DNA from: Deltaproteobacteria bacterium
Lineage (GTDB): Bacteria; Bdellovibrionota_B; Oligoflexia; Oligoflexales; CAIYRB01
Assembly (NCBI GenBank): GCA_016874735.1
Contig: VGTI01000030.1
Coordinates: 1-49,558, forward strand
DNA: 49,558 nt
Reading direction: 5' to 3'
The translations under genes and the position numbers were made by a program. Shown one piece after another: positions 6,881 through 16,621 of this stretch. The stretch's first letter is position 1. Each line of letters opens with the position of its first letter. The notes beneath the pieces were generated by a model. The model was given only the letters and a program-made list of their open reading frames with translations. It ran no database searches and had not been told where the DNA came from.

Positions 6881-8566
6881 CTAGACTGAATAGAGGGACT
6901 CTACGATGCAGTTGATCTTAATTACGTCATTCCCATCGACAGCCTCCAGCTCCTGGTACATCGTCTGTGTGTCTGGGCCGACCTTGGGGATGCCGAAAAG
7001 ATACATGTCATTCTTGTTGAGCTGAGTGTTGGAGCTCACTATCTGAAAATACCTCTCAAAAAGATCGCTCCGCATGATGCGGTAAAAAACTTTTAAAGAC
7101 GGCGCCGTCGGCGATGGCTTCTTAGCGACGATGTAGTTCAATCCGTTTTCCAGAAAAAATCCGTTCGGGAGTTCTGATGAAAGGTAGATTCCAACGAATC
7201 TACGTTTGTCGCCTTTGTGGCTCCGCCTCCGGCAAATGATGATCTCTTTGAAGCGGTTGCAGTAGGTTTCAATGCTCGACTCAGTCGCGGCATAGCCCTT
7301 TTGGGTCCGTCTGCCGTCAAAGTTCTTCCGACCTTTCGTAGTGGCGTAAGGAAAGCGATCTTTTTTAACAGCGACCTCTTGCTGAAACGAGTACCTATCG
7401 CCTTCGTTTAAAATGTCATGGCCATAGATAATGCGATAACAGCCAGGCGCACTCTCAGCTTTGAGATAGTCCTTAACACGGTGGAGTACTAACTGACCCG
7501 TCGAGAAGGCTAATCCATGCTCCTCGAAATTTGGAAATGCTGAGATCTTCTTAATCCAGCCGAACTCTTGCTGATTCCTGGCTAGCAACATCATCAGGTC
7601 GTGGTGACTGAAGAGGTCGGTTTGTCGCACCTGAAACGCTGATCCATCGTGGAAGTCGTCGATGTCCACACATGGCAGGCACGACACGAGATGGTCTTCT
7701 GCGGGGGGCAATTTCTCCAGGGAAATGACAACGATCTCTTGGAGGACATCGCCACCGTAGAATTCCTGATTGCGGTTCGTGTAGTAGGAGATCTTCTGGA
7801 TGCTCGTTTCCTTGCTTAAAAGCTCTCGGAGCCTAAAAAAGTAACGTCCGCCGGTGAAGCTGCGAGGGACAATATACGAAAGTGCGCCCCCAGCTTTAAG
7901 AAAGTTAACGCCCTGGATGACGAATGCGCCGTACAAATTGGACACGGAGTAGATTTCTTGGACGGCTTCCTTTATCCGGTCAGGAAGCCTCTTTACTTCG
8001 ACCCATGGAGGATTGCCGATTACGTAATCGAACTTGCCGCCAAAAGCATCGGTGGCTTTCTCGTCTTCCAGATCGAGGGAGTCTATTTCGTGAAATACAG
8101 GAGGGCGGATCTTCCCGCCGAACTTCTGTTCGAAGTTGAGACAAGCAGCTCGGAGAAGTACAGGGTCAATTTCTGCACCTGCTAGATTCGGGATCACCTT
8201 CTCGTTGACAGAATTGATTGCTTCCTCCGGAGGGAGACCCTTTTCCTGGAAGAAGGCAATGGCCCTCTCGACAACGTGAATCAGAAAGTTCGCAGTCCCG
8301 CAGGACGGGTCAAGGAGCTTGGCGCCGCTAGCGATCCGTTCGATAAAGTTAATTGGAAGGCTGTCGAGAACGATGTCGACGATGTTCTCCTTGGTATGGA
8401 ACTGCCCAAGGGTCCCCTGCTTTACGTCGAGATCCTCAAGCAGACTAGGATACACAGCGAGGAAGTCATCTGCACATTTCAGTGAGGCTTCCGCCTTCGC
8501 GTTAAAGTCGAGGACTTTAGGCAGCACTAAAGCCTGGTCAAAAAAGTCCGAAAAACCAATCGCCAT
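6881..8566 (-). CDS. N6-adenine DNA methyltransferase of a type II R-M system (BsuBI/PstI-like)
   Basis: About 561 residues from ATG 8566 (GGGG eight bases upstream; a GTG at 8614 would add 16 residues but lacks a binding site). SAM motif I is LLDPSCGTANF (near residue 86) and catalytic motif IV is NPPW (near 185), the gamma-class order of adenine methyltransferases. An N-terminal helical part precedes motif I, and the C-terminal 250 residues should carry target recognition. It is divergent from, and 85 bases away from, the endonuclease gene, so it is the cognate protective enzyme. Expected activity is methylation of the adenine in the target site; CTGCAG is likely only if the endonuclease assignment holds. 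Confidence 0.85.
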   Translation of the reverse strand: MAIGFSDFFDQALVLPKVLDFNAKAEASLKCADDFLAVYPSLLEDLDVKQGTLGQFHTKENIVDIVLDSLPINFIERIASGAKLLDPSCGTANFLIHVVERAIAFFQEKGLPPEEAINSVNEKVIPNLAGAEIDPVLLRAACLNFEQKFGGKIRPPVFHEIDSLDLEDEKATDAFGGKFDYVIGNPPWVEVKRLPDRIKEAVQEIYSVSNLYGAFVIQGVNFLKAGGALSYIVPRSFTGGRYFFRLRELLSKETSIQKISYYTNRNQEFYGGDVLQEIVVISLEKLPPAEDHLVSCLPCVDIDDFHDGSAFQVRQTDLFSHHDLMMLLARNQQEFGWIKKISAFPNFEEHGLAFSTGQLVLHRVKDYLKAESAPGCYRIIYGHDILNEGDRYSFQQEVAVKKDRFPYATTKGRKNFDGRRTQKGYAATESSIETYCNRFKEIIICRRRSHKGDKRRFVGIYLSSELPNGFFLENGLNYIVAKKPSPTAPSLKVFYRIMRSDLFERYFQIVSSNTQLNKNDMYLFGIPKVGPDTQTMYQELEAVDGNDVIKINCIVESLYSV

Positions 8567-8651
8567 CTGTCGTATCCCCGGTTCTGGATGCGTATGAAGA
8601 TGGGATTCTAGCACAAACCGCTAGAAGGTTCAATAAAATCGGAGTCTTAAA

Positions 8652-9668
8652 ATGACGCGCGCAAGGACGCCATCCGAGCGAAAACACGAGCAATACTTCG
8701 AGCACCTCGTGGCTGAGGGAGAGCGGCCCCCTGCGCGACCGGGTGGGGTAGCGAAGGACACGATCGCTAAGGCCCTGGGCATCATCGCGTTTGACCAGCC
8801 AGATCTGATCGACGTGGTCGCCTGCCTGCTGGATACTTCGTTTCCTAGCCTCCTCGTGAAGGATTCCACTCTGGGTCTCACTCTTGCGGATGGGGCGACG
8901 ACAGCTCACATCGGTTGCTACGTTGGTATGTATATGCGCCATGGCAACAAACTCGATAGAGAAGGCCGTGACTACTGGATCAAGCCGCTTGTCCAAGTCG
9001 GAGTTATCCAGCTGGTTACATTTAGACCTGAGAGAGGTGTATTTGTCGATGGCCATCTTCACGCGAAGTCGCCTTACTCTGCGTACAGACTCGAGGCACG
9101 CTTCGTAGCGCTACTTTATAGAGCCGACTTCGTCGGCTTACGAAATTTCTTCATTGAGTCGGAAACAGCTAAGCGCCTGACTCTCCATGCTGAGTTGACT
9201 CGTCGGTCTATAGCTACCCACGGCTCCAGTCCTCACACCGAGCTAATTCGTCTGGCGTGCGAGAATTACGTTCCGCACTTTCTCCCTGGATACGAAATAG
9301 TCTTCGTCGATGATGCAGACGGCGAGCGAGTGTCAGACGAAGAAAAGGAAAAACTCGGGACGCATGGTCTCACCCTTACAATCGAACACTCTTTCCCCGA
9401 CGTATTACTAATCAATCCTAGCCAATCGGCTCTTTGGTTTATCGAGGCTGTAGTTTCCGATGGCGAAGTCGATGTTACAAAAGTCGAGCGTTTCGTTGTC
9501 TATTGCATTCGGCATGGCAAATTGTACGGAGGAGCGACGACCTGCTACCATTCGTGGAAGGCATGTGCAGCGCGCCAGGCAGCTCACAAGAACGCAGCGA
9601 TTGATTCCAACATCTGGATTGCTGACGACCCTTCTCGACAGATGATTGTGAAAAAAGGGGCGTCCTAG
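8652..9668 (+). CDS. Type II restriction endonuclease, BsuBI/PstI family
   Basis: A 338-residue protein. Residues about 1-180 form a helical N-terminal half that contains a BsuBI/PstI-like winged region. The C-terminal half holds the nuclease core, with D250 in SFPDVLLI and E265 in WFIEAVVSDGEV, the characteristic EAV.S.G signature of this family. ATG 8652 is preceded by GGAG at a seven-base spacing. It is transcribed away from the adjacent methyltransferase. Known members cut CTGCAG; whether this one does is inference. The pair lies inside the integrated element, a common way for R-M systems to spread. Confidence 0.75.
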   Translation: MTRARTPSERKHEQYFEHLVAEGERPPARPGGVAKDTIAKALGIIAFDQPDLIDVVACLLDTSFPSLLVKDSTLGLTLADGATTAHIGCYVGMYMRHGNKLDREGRDYWIKPLVQVGVIQLVTFRPERGVFVDGHLHAKSPYSAYRLEARFVALLYRADFVGLRNFFIESETAKRLTLHAELTRRSIATHGSSPHTELIRLACENYVPHFLPGYEIVFVDDADGERVSDEEKEKLGTHGLTLTIEHSFPDVLLINPSQSALWFIEAVVSDGEVDVTKVERFVVYCIRHGKLYGGATTCYHSWKACAARQAAHKNAAIDSNIWIADDPSRQMIVKKGAS

Positions 9669-9848
9669 GACTTAATGCGTGTCCAAGTTCTTCCACACAT
9701 TCTCTGTGGTGGATTTCACCGAAACTGACCAATTGTTATCTACTAAATTAAACTCATTTCACCGCCGCAAGCGAGCTAATTTAAGGGATTTACCTCATGA
9801 CGCATACGGGCTACTTTTTGACTGCTGAAGACGTCCGCGAACTGGAGG
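9669..9848. other. Short intergenic with a 23-codon frame
   Basis: Between the endonuclease stop and the end of the convergent membrane-protein gene there is a tiny plus-strand frame at 9797-9868 (starts MTHTGYFLTAEDVREL, ends RRNA). It reads like the start of a longer helical protein that is cut short, so it may be a truncated gene; nothing recognisable continues in other frames. Confidence 0.3.
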
Positions 9849-10391
9849 TCATTCGAAGAAATGCTTGAAGAGCCACTTAACCCATATTCTGATGACAACA
9901 AGCACGGCAATTGCTGCGATTAGCGCCGCCGCGAATTCGCCGATCGCTAAGGCCATGTTGGGTGGCGCAAAGTCCTTAATAGTCAGGCAGAGACCCTCGT
10001 CCGTCAGCAGGTACCCTTCCCCTGTTAGGCAGGTTTCCCAGTCATCGGGGTTGGATTCAGAAGGTCTAGGTGTCTTTTCGTTATTGGCGCTGTTTTGCCC
10101 GCCCTTCGTTTTAACGGCAGTAGCAACATTTGCTTGAGCCGTCGTTCCCGTAGCAACGCGTCCGCTACTGACGCCGACGGCGGCGAGCTCGTCCTTAGCC
10201 GGTGGCACTGATAGATTCTTTTGGCTTTCGCTGGCTGCTACAGCGTTGCTGTAACGCTGAGCTTGCCTCTTTTCTCTATGAATAGTCACGTCATAAGAGG
10301 CGACGGCGACAGTTACTAGGGCCACTACGGCGCCCGAAAAGTAGAGCTTGTCCAGTGTCACGAGGATCTTTCGGGTTGCCGGTTTCACCAT
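9849..10391 (-). CDS. Membrane-anchored protein, unknown function
   Basis: A 180-residue protein with one hydrophobic helix near residues 15-32 and a second near 144-168, ending in a short basic tail (KWLFKHFFE). The loop between them is about 110 residues, rich in Ala, Ser, Thr and Lys, with two cysteines in a short segment (ETCLTGEGYLLTDEGLCL) that could form a disulfide if the loop is periplasmic. No family is recognised. It is a single minus-strand gene within the integrated element. Confidence 0.55.
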   Translation of the reverse strand: MVKPATRKILVTLDKLYFSGAVVALVTVAVASYDVTIHREKRQAQRYSNAVAASESQKNLSVPPAKDELAAVGVSSGRVATGTTAQANVATAVKTKGGQNSANNEKTPRPSESNPDDWETCLTGEGYLLTDEGLCLTIKDFAPPNMALAIGEFAAALIAAIAVLVVIRIWVKWLFKHFFE

Positions 10392-10720
10392 GCTTATTGC
10401 CTAGTCTTTTTGCCTACAGGTCCGATCTACTTGGTGATCGGAAACTTATGTCTAATCTTTAGAGGGTTCATTTCAGTTCGAGCGTCCGGTGGGCCGACAT
10501 GGCAGATTTGAGCTACTTTTTAATGGGGGACCCGCAGTCCCCCCACCCCGCACACATGACAACGGCATCCTAAAGCACCTCCACCGCCAACGGGACTCGG
10601 TCAATTTCTAAAAAATTATAACTATTCGTATTTACAGGACATTATCAAATCAAATCCCATGCAACAATGCGAAAGATAGTGTAATTCTGCGGGGTAAACC
10701 CTTTTAGAGGTGCTAACCCA
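10392..10720. other. Intergenic region with a strong GC hairpin
   Basis: 329 bases without a credible gene. It contains the hairpin described at 10525-10543, a C-rich run after it, and an AT-rich stretch near 10600-10650 before the TTG start of the next gene. A replication or transfer origin would be expected somewhere in an element carrying a Rep protein, and this is one of two hairpin-bearing candidates. Confidence 0.45.
10525..10543. promoter_or_regulatory. GC-rich hairpin, candidate origin structure
   Basis: GGGGGAC (10525-10531), a five-base loop, then GTCCCCC (10537-10543), seven perfect pairs. No T-tract follows on either strand, so a terminator is unlikely. The C-rich run continues on the right. 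It could be an oriT or a single-strand origin; there is no direct evidence. Confidence 0.4.
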
Positions 10721-11803
10721 TTGAAGTCATTGAAGCCCCCATTGAGAGAGAACAAGCTGGCAGCACTTTTTATCCCAGGCCCAACCGATACGGATGCCCT
10801 GAAGTGGCGATTGTGGCTGATTAAGAAATGGCGTCCCGCGGATTGCGAGCAACTTATAAATTTACTCAAGGCAGGGAAAAAAGATTGGCAGCCTAAGCAT
10901 GCGCGGATGGCAGAGTCTCTTGCTGATTCGATAGTGATCGACGAAGTTGATCGCGTTGAAATGCTAGCTGGACATATGATCAAGGATGCTGAAAACCTAC
11001 CCACCAAATCCGTGCAGTATATGCATCGGAATTCGGGTTTATTCGTGAATCCCAAAGACCCCAATCCAGAACTGACCGTGAAGAACTTCCGTGCTAATTT
11101 GGTCGACCTACGGGATTCAATTTTCACAGAGTATCTCCCGCGTATTCGCGCAAAATTCGCTGTGCTTGAAGTATTGGCGATTTTGCCCATGAGGCCCACC
11201 ATCATCAGACTCATCCAGGAAGATCTGACCTATTTGGGCTCAGGTTTTGTTATCAATTGGATCAAAGCCAACCAATATCTTGTGCAGCACGGCAGCAAAT
11301 CCGAGCAAATTCGGGCTAAGTCAGCCCTTGATAGGCTTGCGAGCGTGATAACCGTTGACCAAAGGAGGCGTATCAAAGGGACAGTAAACCAATGGTTCGT
11401 CTATTTTCGGTTCCTTAGAATGTGTGAAGAACTAGATGCCTCTCGGCGCGGTTATCGTCAAACGCTTACGATTGCCCATCGTAGAGCCAAACTGCCAGCC
11501 TATGATCGAAAGTATTTTGACAAGTTTTGTGAGGTATTCCGGATCGGTAAAATGCACCAAAATCGGGTACTGAGCCGCCCACCGTCCCACGGAATCAAAG
11601 AAATTGTGATCGATTGCCTAATCGAGGACGGCTTGGTGGCCTCCCCCAAAGCTTTTCGTGTTCTTTACACTAAACTAGGTAAACTAGCGAAAAATCACGA
11701 CTGGATTGGTATCTCTGTCATCGAGAGTTTGCTTGATGCTCGGAGGGTTGCACCCAAAATCAAAATGGTGCCCACTGGAGAAGTGTTTAAATTCATCAAT
11801 TAA
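10721..11803 (+). CDS. Hypothetical basic protein of the integrated element
   Basis: A 360-residue, largely helical, Lys/Arg-rich soluble protein. It starts at TTG with AGAGG ten bases upstream. No catalytic motif or membrane segment is visible. Its position next to the Rep-like gene on the same strand, with an 89-base gap, suggests a role in the element's replication or transfer, but this is a guess. A defence or abortive-infection role cannot be excluded. Confidence 0.6.
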   Translation: MKSLKPPLRENKLAALFIPGPTDTDALKWRLWLIKKWRPADCEQLINLLKAGKKDWQPKHARMAESLADSIVIDEVDRVEMLAGHMIKDAENLPTKSVQYMHRNSGLFVNPKDPNPELTVKNFRANLVDLRDSIFTEYLPRIRAKFAVLEVLAILPMRPTIIRLIQEDLTYLGSGFVINWIKANQYLVQHGSKSEQIRAKSALDRLASVITVDQRRRIKGTVNQWFVYFRFLRMCEELDASRRGYRQTLTIAHRRAKLPAYDRKYFDKFCEVFRIGKMHQNRVLSRPPSHGIKEIVIDCLIEDGLVASPKAFRVLYTKLGKLAKNHDWIGISVIESLLDARRVAPKIKMVPTGEVFKFIN

Positions 11804-11873
11804 AACAGATAGTTGATGGATTCGCTTTTGCCTACCTAAATCGTCATTTAGCCCGGGAAGATTTTTGAGCCGC

Positions 11874-11893
11874 TGCAGGTTTCAATACCTGCA
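11874..11893. promoter_or_regulatory. Hairpin at the Rep start codon
   Basis: TGCAGGT (11874-11880), loop TTCAAT, ACCTGCA (11887-11893): a perfect seven-base stem whose last base is the A of the rep ATG. A CTGCAG hexamer, the PstI/BsuBI target, overlaps the left arm at 11873-11878. In mRNA the stem would occlude initiation; in DNA it could be a Rep-binding or nicking site. No Shine-Dalgarno is visible here. Confidence 0.5.
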
Positions 11894-12879
11894 TGATGAT
11901 TACTTACACTTGCACAATGTGTGGATTAAAAGGTCCTGGATGCGGATGCCTGGATGGCGTGACCGCATTTTTTGAGATCATGCTGAAGGCGAGTCAGGCC
12001 GTATCAAGTACGAAACTTGCGTCAAATCATGTCGGGCCAGATCGGGCTGAAGGTTGTTTAGATAAGCTGATACTGCTGTCGAAAGTAGCCGTGCCACGCG
12101 AGAACTTAGAGCGTCGTTTGGCCGAGTCGGGTGTCACGCCACGAGTCTGTACTCTCAAAGATCGCAAGTGGTATTTATTGGGCCGAGACGGAGTCCAGTT
12201 TTATCTCGGCCATCCTGAAAATACTCGGATCCACAAAATCATTACCCGTCCCAGCGCCTTCGTAAGCTGGGATGCGTATATTAAGCATCTGAAAGATCTT
12301 TGCGGCGACGCTGCCCTTAGCGCCAAGATCCAAAGAATCGATCTGACGGTCGACTACCATACCCCTTTCGCAAATATGCTGCGTTGCTTGGATGTTACCC
12401 ATAAGCGCATACGTACAGAATATCAGGAGCATTCCGGGATCAAGACGGGCCTTTTGATTGGAGCTGGCGCCAATAAAATCGTTGTTTACGACAAATCTAA
12501 AGAACGTGGTGAGCAGTTAGACAGGAGCCGAATCGAAATTCAATTATCAGGAAATGCCGCGCCCAAGGTAACTATCGACGATCTGCCTAGGGCTTTGATC
12601 GTGCCTGAATTCAGGCCGTTTAAGTCGCTAAGACTCAGCGATGTGCGGATCGATGTATCTGCAGCCACCCATCCCGAAGCGGTGGTTCACCGCATGGCGG
12701 AGTTTGAAACGTTATGGCGTCACAACGGTTTCTACGGTGCGCGCAAGGCGCTGAATGGGTCGCGCAACTTCCAGCGTGATGTGCAGCAACTGCTGACTTT
12801 GCAACGTTGGTCTATAGAACCGGATGACGTGTTACGTGAATCATTGAACCGATTTTTTAATCAGGGAGTAAGCCGATGA
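11893..12879 (+). CDS. Replication-initiation-factor-like protein (Rep_trans-type)
   Basis: A 328-residue protein. The N-terminus has a cysteine cluster (C7, C10, C17, C19). The core shows RIDLTVDYH near residue 147, then VVYDKSKERG near 198, then RSRIEIQL, the strand order and signature of the Rep_trans/phage replication initiation family (NicK of ICEBs1, pT181-type Rep), in which a tyrosine nicks the origin. The 3' end overlaps the next gene by four bases (ATGA). A relaxase or replication initiator for the excised circle fits the neighbouring recombinase. The exact catalytic tyrosine cannot be assigned from sequence alone. Confidence 0.55.
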   Translation: MMITYTCTMCGLKGPGCGCLDGVTAFFEIMLKASQAVSSTKLASNHVGPDRAEGCLDKLILLSKVAVPRENLERRLAESGVTPRVCTLKDRKWYLLGRDGVQFYLGHPENTRIHKIITRPSAFVSWDAYIKHLKDLCGDAALSAKIQRIDLTVDYHTPFANMLRCLDVTHKRIRTEYQEHSGIKTGLLIGAGANKIVVYDKSKERGEQLDRSRIEIQLSGNAAPKVTIDDLPRALIVPEFRPFKSLRLSDVRIDVSAATHPEAVVHRMAEFETLWRHNGFYGARKALNGSRNFQRDVQQLLTLQRWSIEPDDVLRESLNRFFNQGVSR

Positions 12880-13304
12880 AGGCGAAGGAGATGCCGAAGA
12901 TGTCACCGCAGCAAAAGCCCAAGCACAGTTATTTTGCAGGATTGAAAACGGAGTACGATGCGCTTGAATTAGAAGACGTGTACCAGGAGCTTGAGGGGGA
13001 GTTTAGCCCAGCGACATTCACGGGCAGAGTCCTACTTCAGCAACTCAGCCTTGATATAGTCCGACTCGGGAGGCTTCAGCGATATGAGGCTGAGGCTTTG
13101 CGAGAGGAGTTAAATCCGAGGCGGTATTTTGACGCCGCAGAGTTTGCCGCTGACTGCTCGCGGATTGTGATGGAGGAGGGAGTAAAGGCCCAAGTGTCCG
13201 AAAACTTTCTAAAAAAAGTGGACTTAATTTACACCCGCTATGAAACGAACGTTTTCAATCGGATTTTACGGCTCCTTGAAATCCTTAAAGCTCTTCAAAT
13301 TTGA
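12876..13304 (+). CDS. Hypothetical protein co-translated with Rep
   Basis: A 142-residue, helical, charged protein starting MKAKEMPKMSPQQKPK. It shows no cysteine motif or membrane segment. The ATGA overlap with the rep gene indicates translational coupling, so it probably serves replication or its control. No family is recognised. Confidence 0.6.
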   Translation: MKAKEMPKMSPQQKPKHSYFAGLKTEYDALELEDVYQELEGEFSPATFTGRVLLQQLSLDIVRLGRLQRYEAEALREELNPRRYFDAAEFAADCSRIVMEEGVKAQVSENFLKKVDLIYTRYETNVFNRILRLLEILKALQI

Positions 13305-13358
13305 CTGCTTTGACTAGGTCACAATCTGCAAAAGCATAACCATTACTGGGGTTTCAGT

Positions 13359-13563
13359 ATGTTGAATAATGTTGAGGCAAACCGTGCTAAAAACAGGTCC
13401 CTTGTCCAGATCAAGGAGGCCGCGAAGTGCCTGGGGATCCATCCCGATACTTTGCGACGCTGGGTAGCTACGGGCAAGTTGCCGTGCCGGCGACATCCCA
13501 TCAATGGTTATCGGCTTTTTGAATTAACTGAGATTTATAAATTGATCGGGCAAATATACGGAA

Positions 13564-13574
<11 letters not shown>
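13359..13574 (+). CDS. MerR-type helix-turn-helix protein, candidate excisionase
   Basis: A 71-residue protein that is one winged HTH: IKEAAKCLGIHPDTLRRW, then a wing with GYRLFELTEI. This is the MerR/IS607-OrfA/Xis-like fold. It overlaps the recombinase gene by 11 bases, the arrangement seen for recombinase-HTH pairs. It may be a recombination directionality factor or a regulator of the recombinase. Confidence 0.75.
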
Positions 13575-15101
<1,527 letters not shown>

Positions 15102-15145
15102 GCATTTGGTGGTCCGAATCACTTGTTATCGCGTCCGGTTGCAGG

Positions 15146-15174
15146 AAAGTAGCAACCTTCCCCCAAGGTGTCAA
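15146..15174 (-). promoter_or_regulatory. Sigma70-type promoter of tRNA-Asp
   Basis: On the minus strand: -35 TTGACA (15169-15174), 17-base spacer, -10 TACTTT (15146-15151), about 45 bases before the tRNA 5' end. Confidence 0.75.
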
Positions 15175-15285
15175 CGGTCAGTTGAAAAAAAATTAAGATC
15201 TCCTTTTCGCCCCGCCACGACAAATGCCGCTAGCATGCGTTAACCTAATGATATAAGTGGACTGCTTGCAAAGGGGAGTGGGTCT

Positions 15286-16608
15286 GTGAGTACACCGCGT
15301 ACTGTGTTTATCGTCGATGATCAGGAGTCCATACTGACGACCGTGGCATCGGTCCTTGGCGATGAGTCCTATCGGGTGGAAACCTTTGCCAGCGCCGAGG
15401 CTTTAGCCATCGGGCTGCGTGAGTCGGTGCCGGACCTGATCTTGCTTGATATCTGGCTACCGGGTATCGATGGCCTTGAGGCACTGGCATCGTTGCGCCA
15501 GAAACATCCGCGTCTTCCGGTCATTCTCATGAGCGGTCATGCTGGCGTTGATATCGCCGTCAAGGCGATGAAGATCGGCGCCAGCGATTTTCTCGAGAAG
15601 CCGCTCAATCTCGATCACCTACTCGACAAGATTGCGACGCATTTGCCGCCAGTTGAGGGGGGCAAGACGGCGCCGTCCAAGGCCGAGTCGGCGCCGACCT
15701 TAGGCACGGGATCCTTCGGTGCGGTGACTCTGAGTCCGTCGAAGCAGCCTCAGCGCACACTCAAAGGCAACGCGGTTCTTAATGGTGTGGGCCTACTCAG
15801 TGGGCGGCCTACAGGGATCATCATCACGCCAGCACCGCTTGATAGCGGTATCGTCTTCCGCACGCTCGATGGTGTGGTGATACCTGCTCATATCACGGCG
15901 CTAGAAAACTTCGAGGCGATGACGGGCGCAAGTGCGCGGCCGTTCACAGCCAATTCGACGACGCTCGCCAAGGGCGGGCGCCATATCCGTACAGTAGAGC
16001 ATCTGCTTGCCGCACTGCATATGATGGGAGTGACCAACGCCCTCATTAAAGTCGAGGAAGAAATCCCCAACGTCGACGGCTCGGCGATGGATTACTGCCG
16101 CATTATTGCCGCCGCCGGGATCGAGGATCAAAAACGCCCACGCATCGATATCGTTGTTAATAAAAAGATTGGCGTCGGTGCCGAGAGTGTCGGCGAAAAG
16201 CACGTATACGTCGAGCCTTTTGATGGGTTCGAGGTCGTGCTAAGAGTCGACTATCCAGCTCCCATTGGCGAGCAGCGCTTCCACTTTAACGCTGCAAAAC
16301 AAAGTTTTGTTGACGAGATAGCCCCAGCGCGGTCCTTCAATACCTTTGAAAATATCGACATGGCCCAACAAAAGGGTATGGTCGGGTCGGGATATCTGAA
16401 CTCCCACATCATCATTCATGAAGGCAAAGTCATAAACACTAAGCTTAACTATCCCGATGAATTCGTTCGTCACAAGATGCTGGACCTATTGGGGGACCTC
16501 TTCCTGCTCGGTCACAATCTCCGGGGCAGGGTAGTCGGTAACATGACCTCTCACGGTCTCAATCAATCGCTCGCGCTGAAAATCCATCAGGAGCTATCCC
16601 AGCGCTGA
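15286..16608 (+). CDS. lpxC: Response-regulator receiver fused to LpxC
   Basis: 440 residues. Residues 5-120 are a complete receiver domain: D11/D12, phosphoacceptor D55 (ILLDIWLPGIDG), S83 and K105 (GASDFLEKP, NtrC-like). A flexible linker of about 35 residues (Pro/Ala/Lys/Ser) follows. From about 157 it is LpxC, the zinc deacetylase that commits UDP-3-O-acyl-GlcNAc to lipid A. Landmarks are TVEHLLAAL (Glu and His ligand near 238), RHKMLDLLGD (His and Asp ligands near 397 and 401) and SHGLNQSL (catalytic His near 424). The usual GLHSG reads GLLSG and ARTFG reads ARSFN. The start is GTG with GGGGAG upstream. The full active site suggests a working enzyme, possibly controlled by phosphorylation. 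Confidence 0.95.
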   Translation: MSTPRTVFIVDDQESILTTVASVLGDESYRVETFASAEALAIGLRESVPDLILLDIWLPGIDGLEALASLRQKHPRLPVILMSGHAGVDIAVKAMKIGASDFLEKPLNLDHLLDKIATHLPPVEGGKTAPSKAESAPTLGTGSFGAVTLSPSKQPQRTLKGNAVLNGVGLLSGRPTGIIITPAPLDSGIVFRTLDGVVIPAHITALENFEAMTGASARPFTANSTTLAKGGRHIRTVEHLLAALHMMGVTNALIKVEEEIPNVDGSAMDYCRIIAAAGIEDQKRPRIDIVVNKKIGVGAESVGEKHVYVEPFDGFEVVLRVDYPAPIGEQRFHFNAAKQSFVDEIAPARSFNTFENIDMAQQKGMVGSGYLNSHIIIHEGKVINTKLNYPDEFVRHKMLDLLGDLFLLGHNLRGRVVGNMTSHGLNQSLALKIHQELSQR

Positions 16609-16621
16609 TGGACGGTACGGT

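Noticed and set aside
8538-9062. A 174-codon minus-strand frame across the R-M intergenic region
   Set aside because: It overlaps both real R-M genes, has no motif and starts inside the endonuclease gene.
10525-10543. Rho-independent terminator
   Set aside because: Stem is strong but no T-run follows on either strand; plus-strand continuation is CACCCC.
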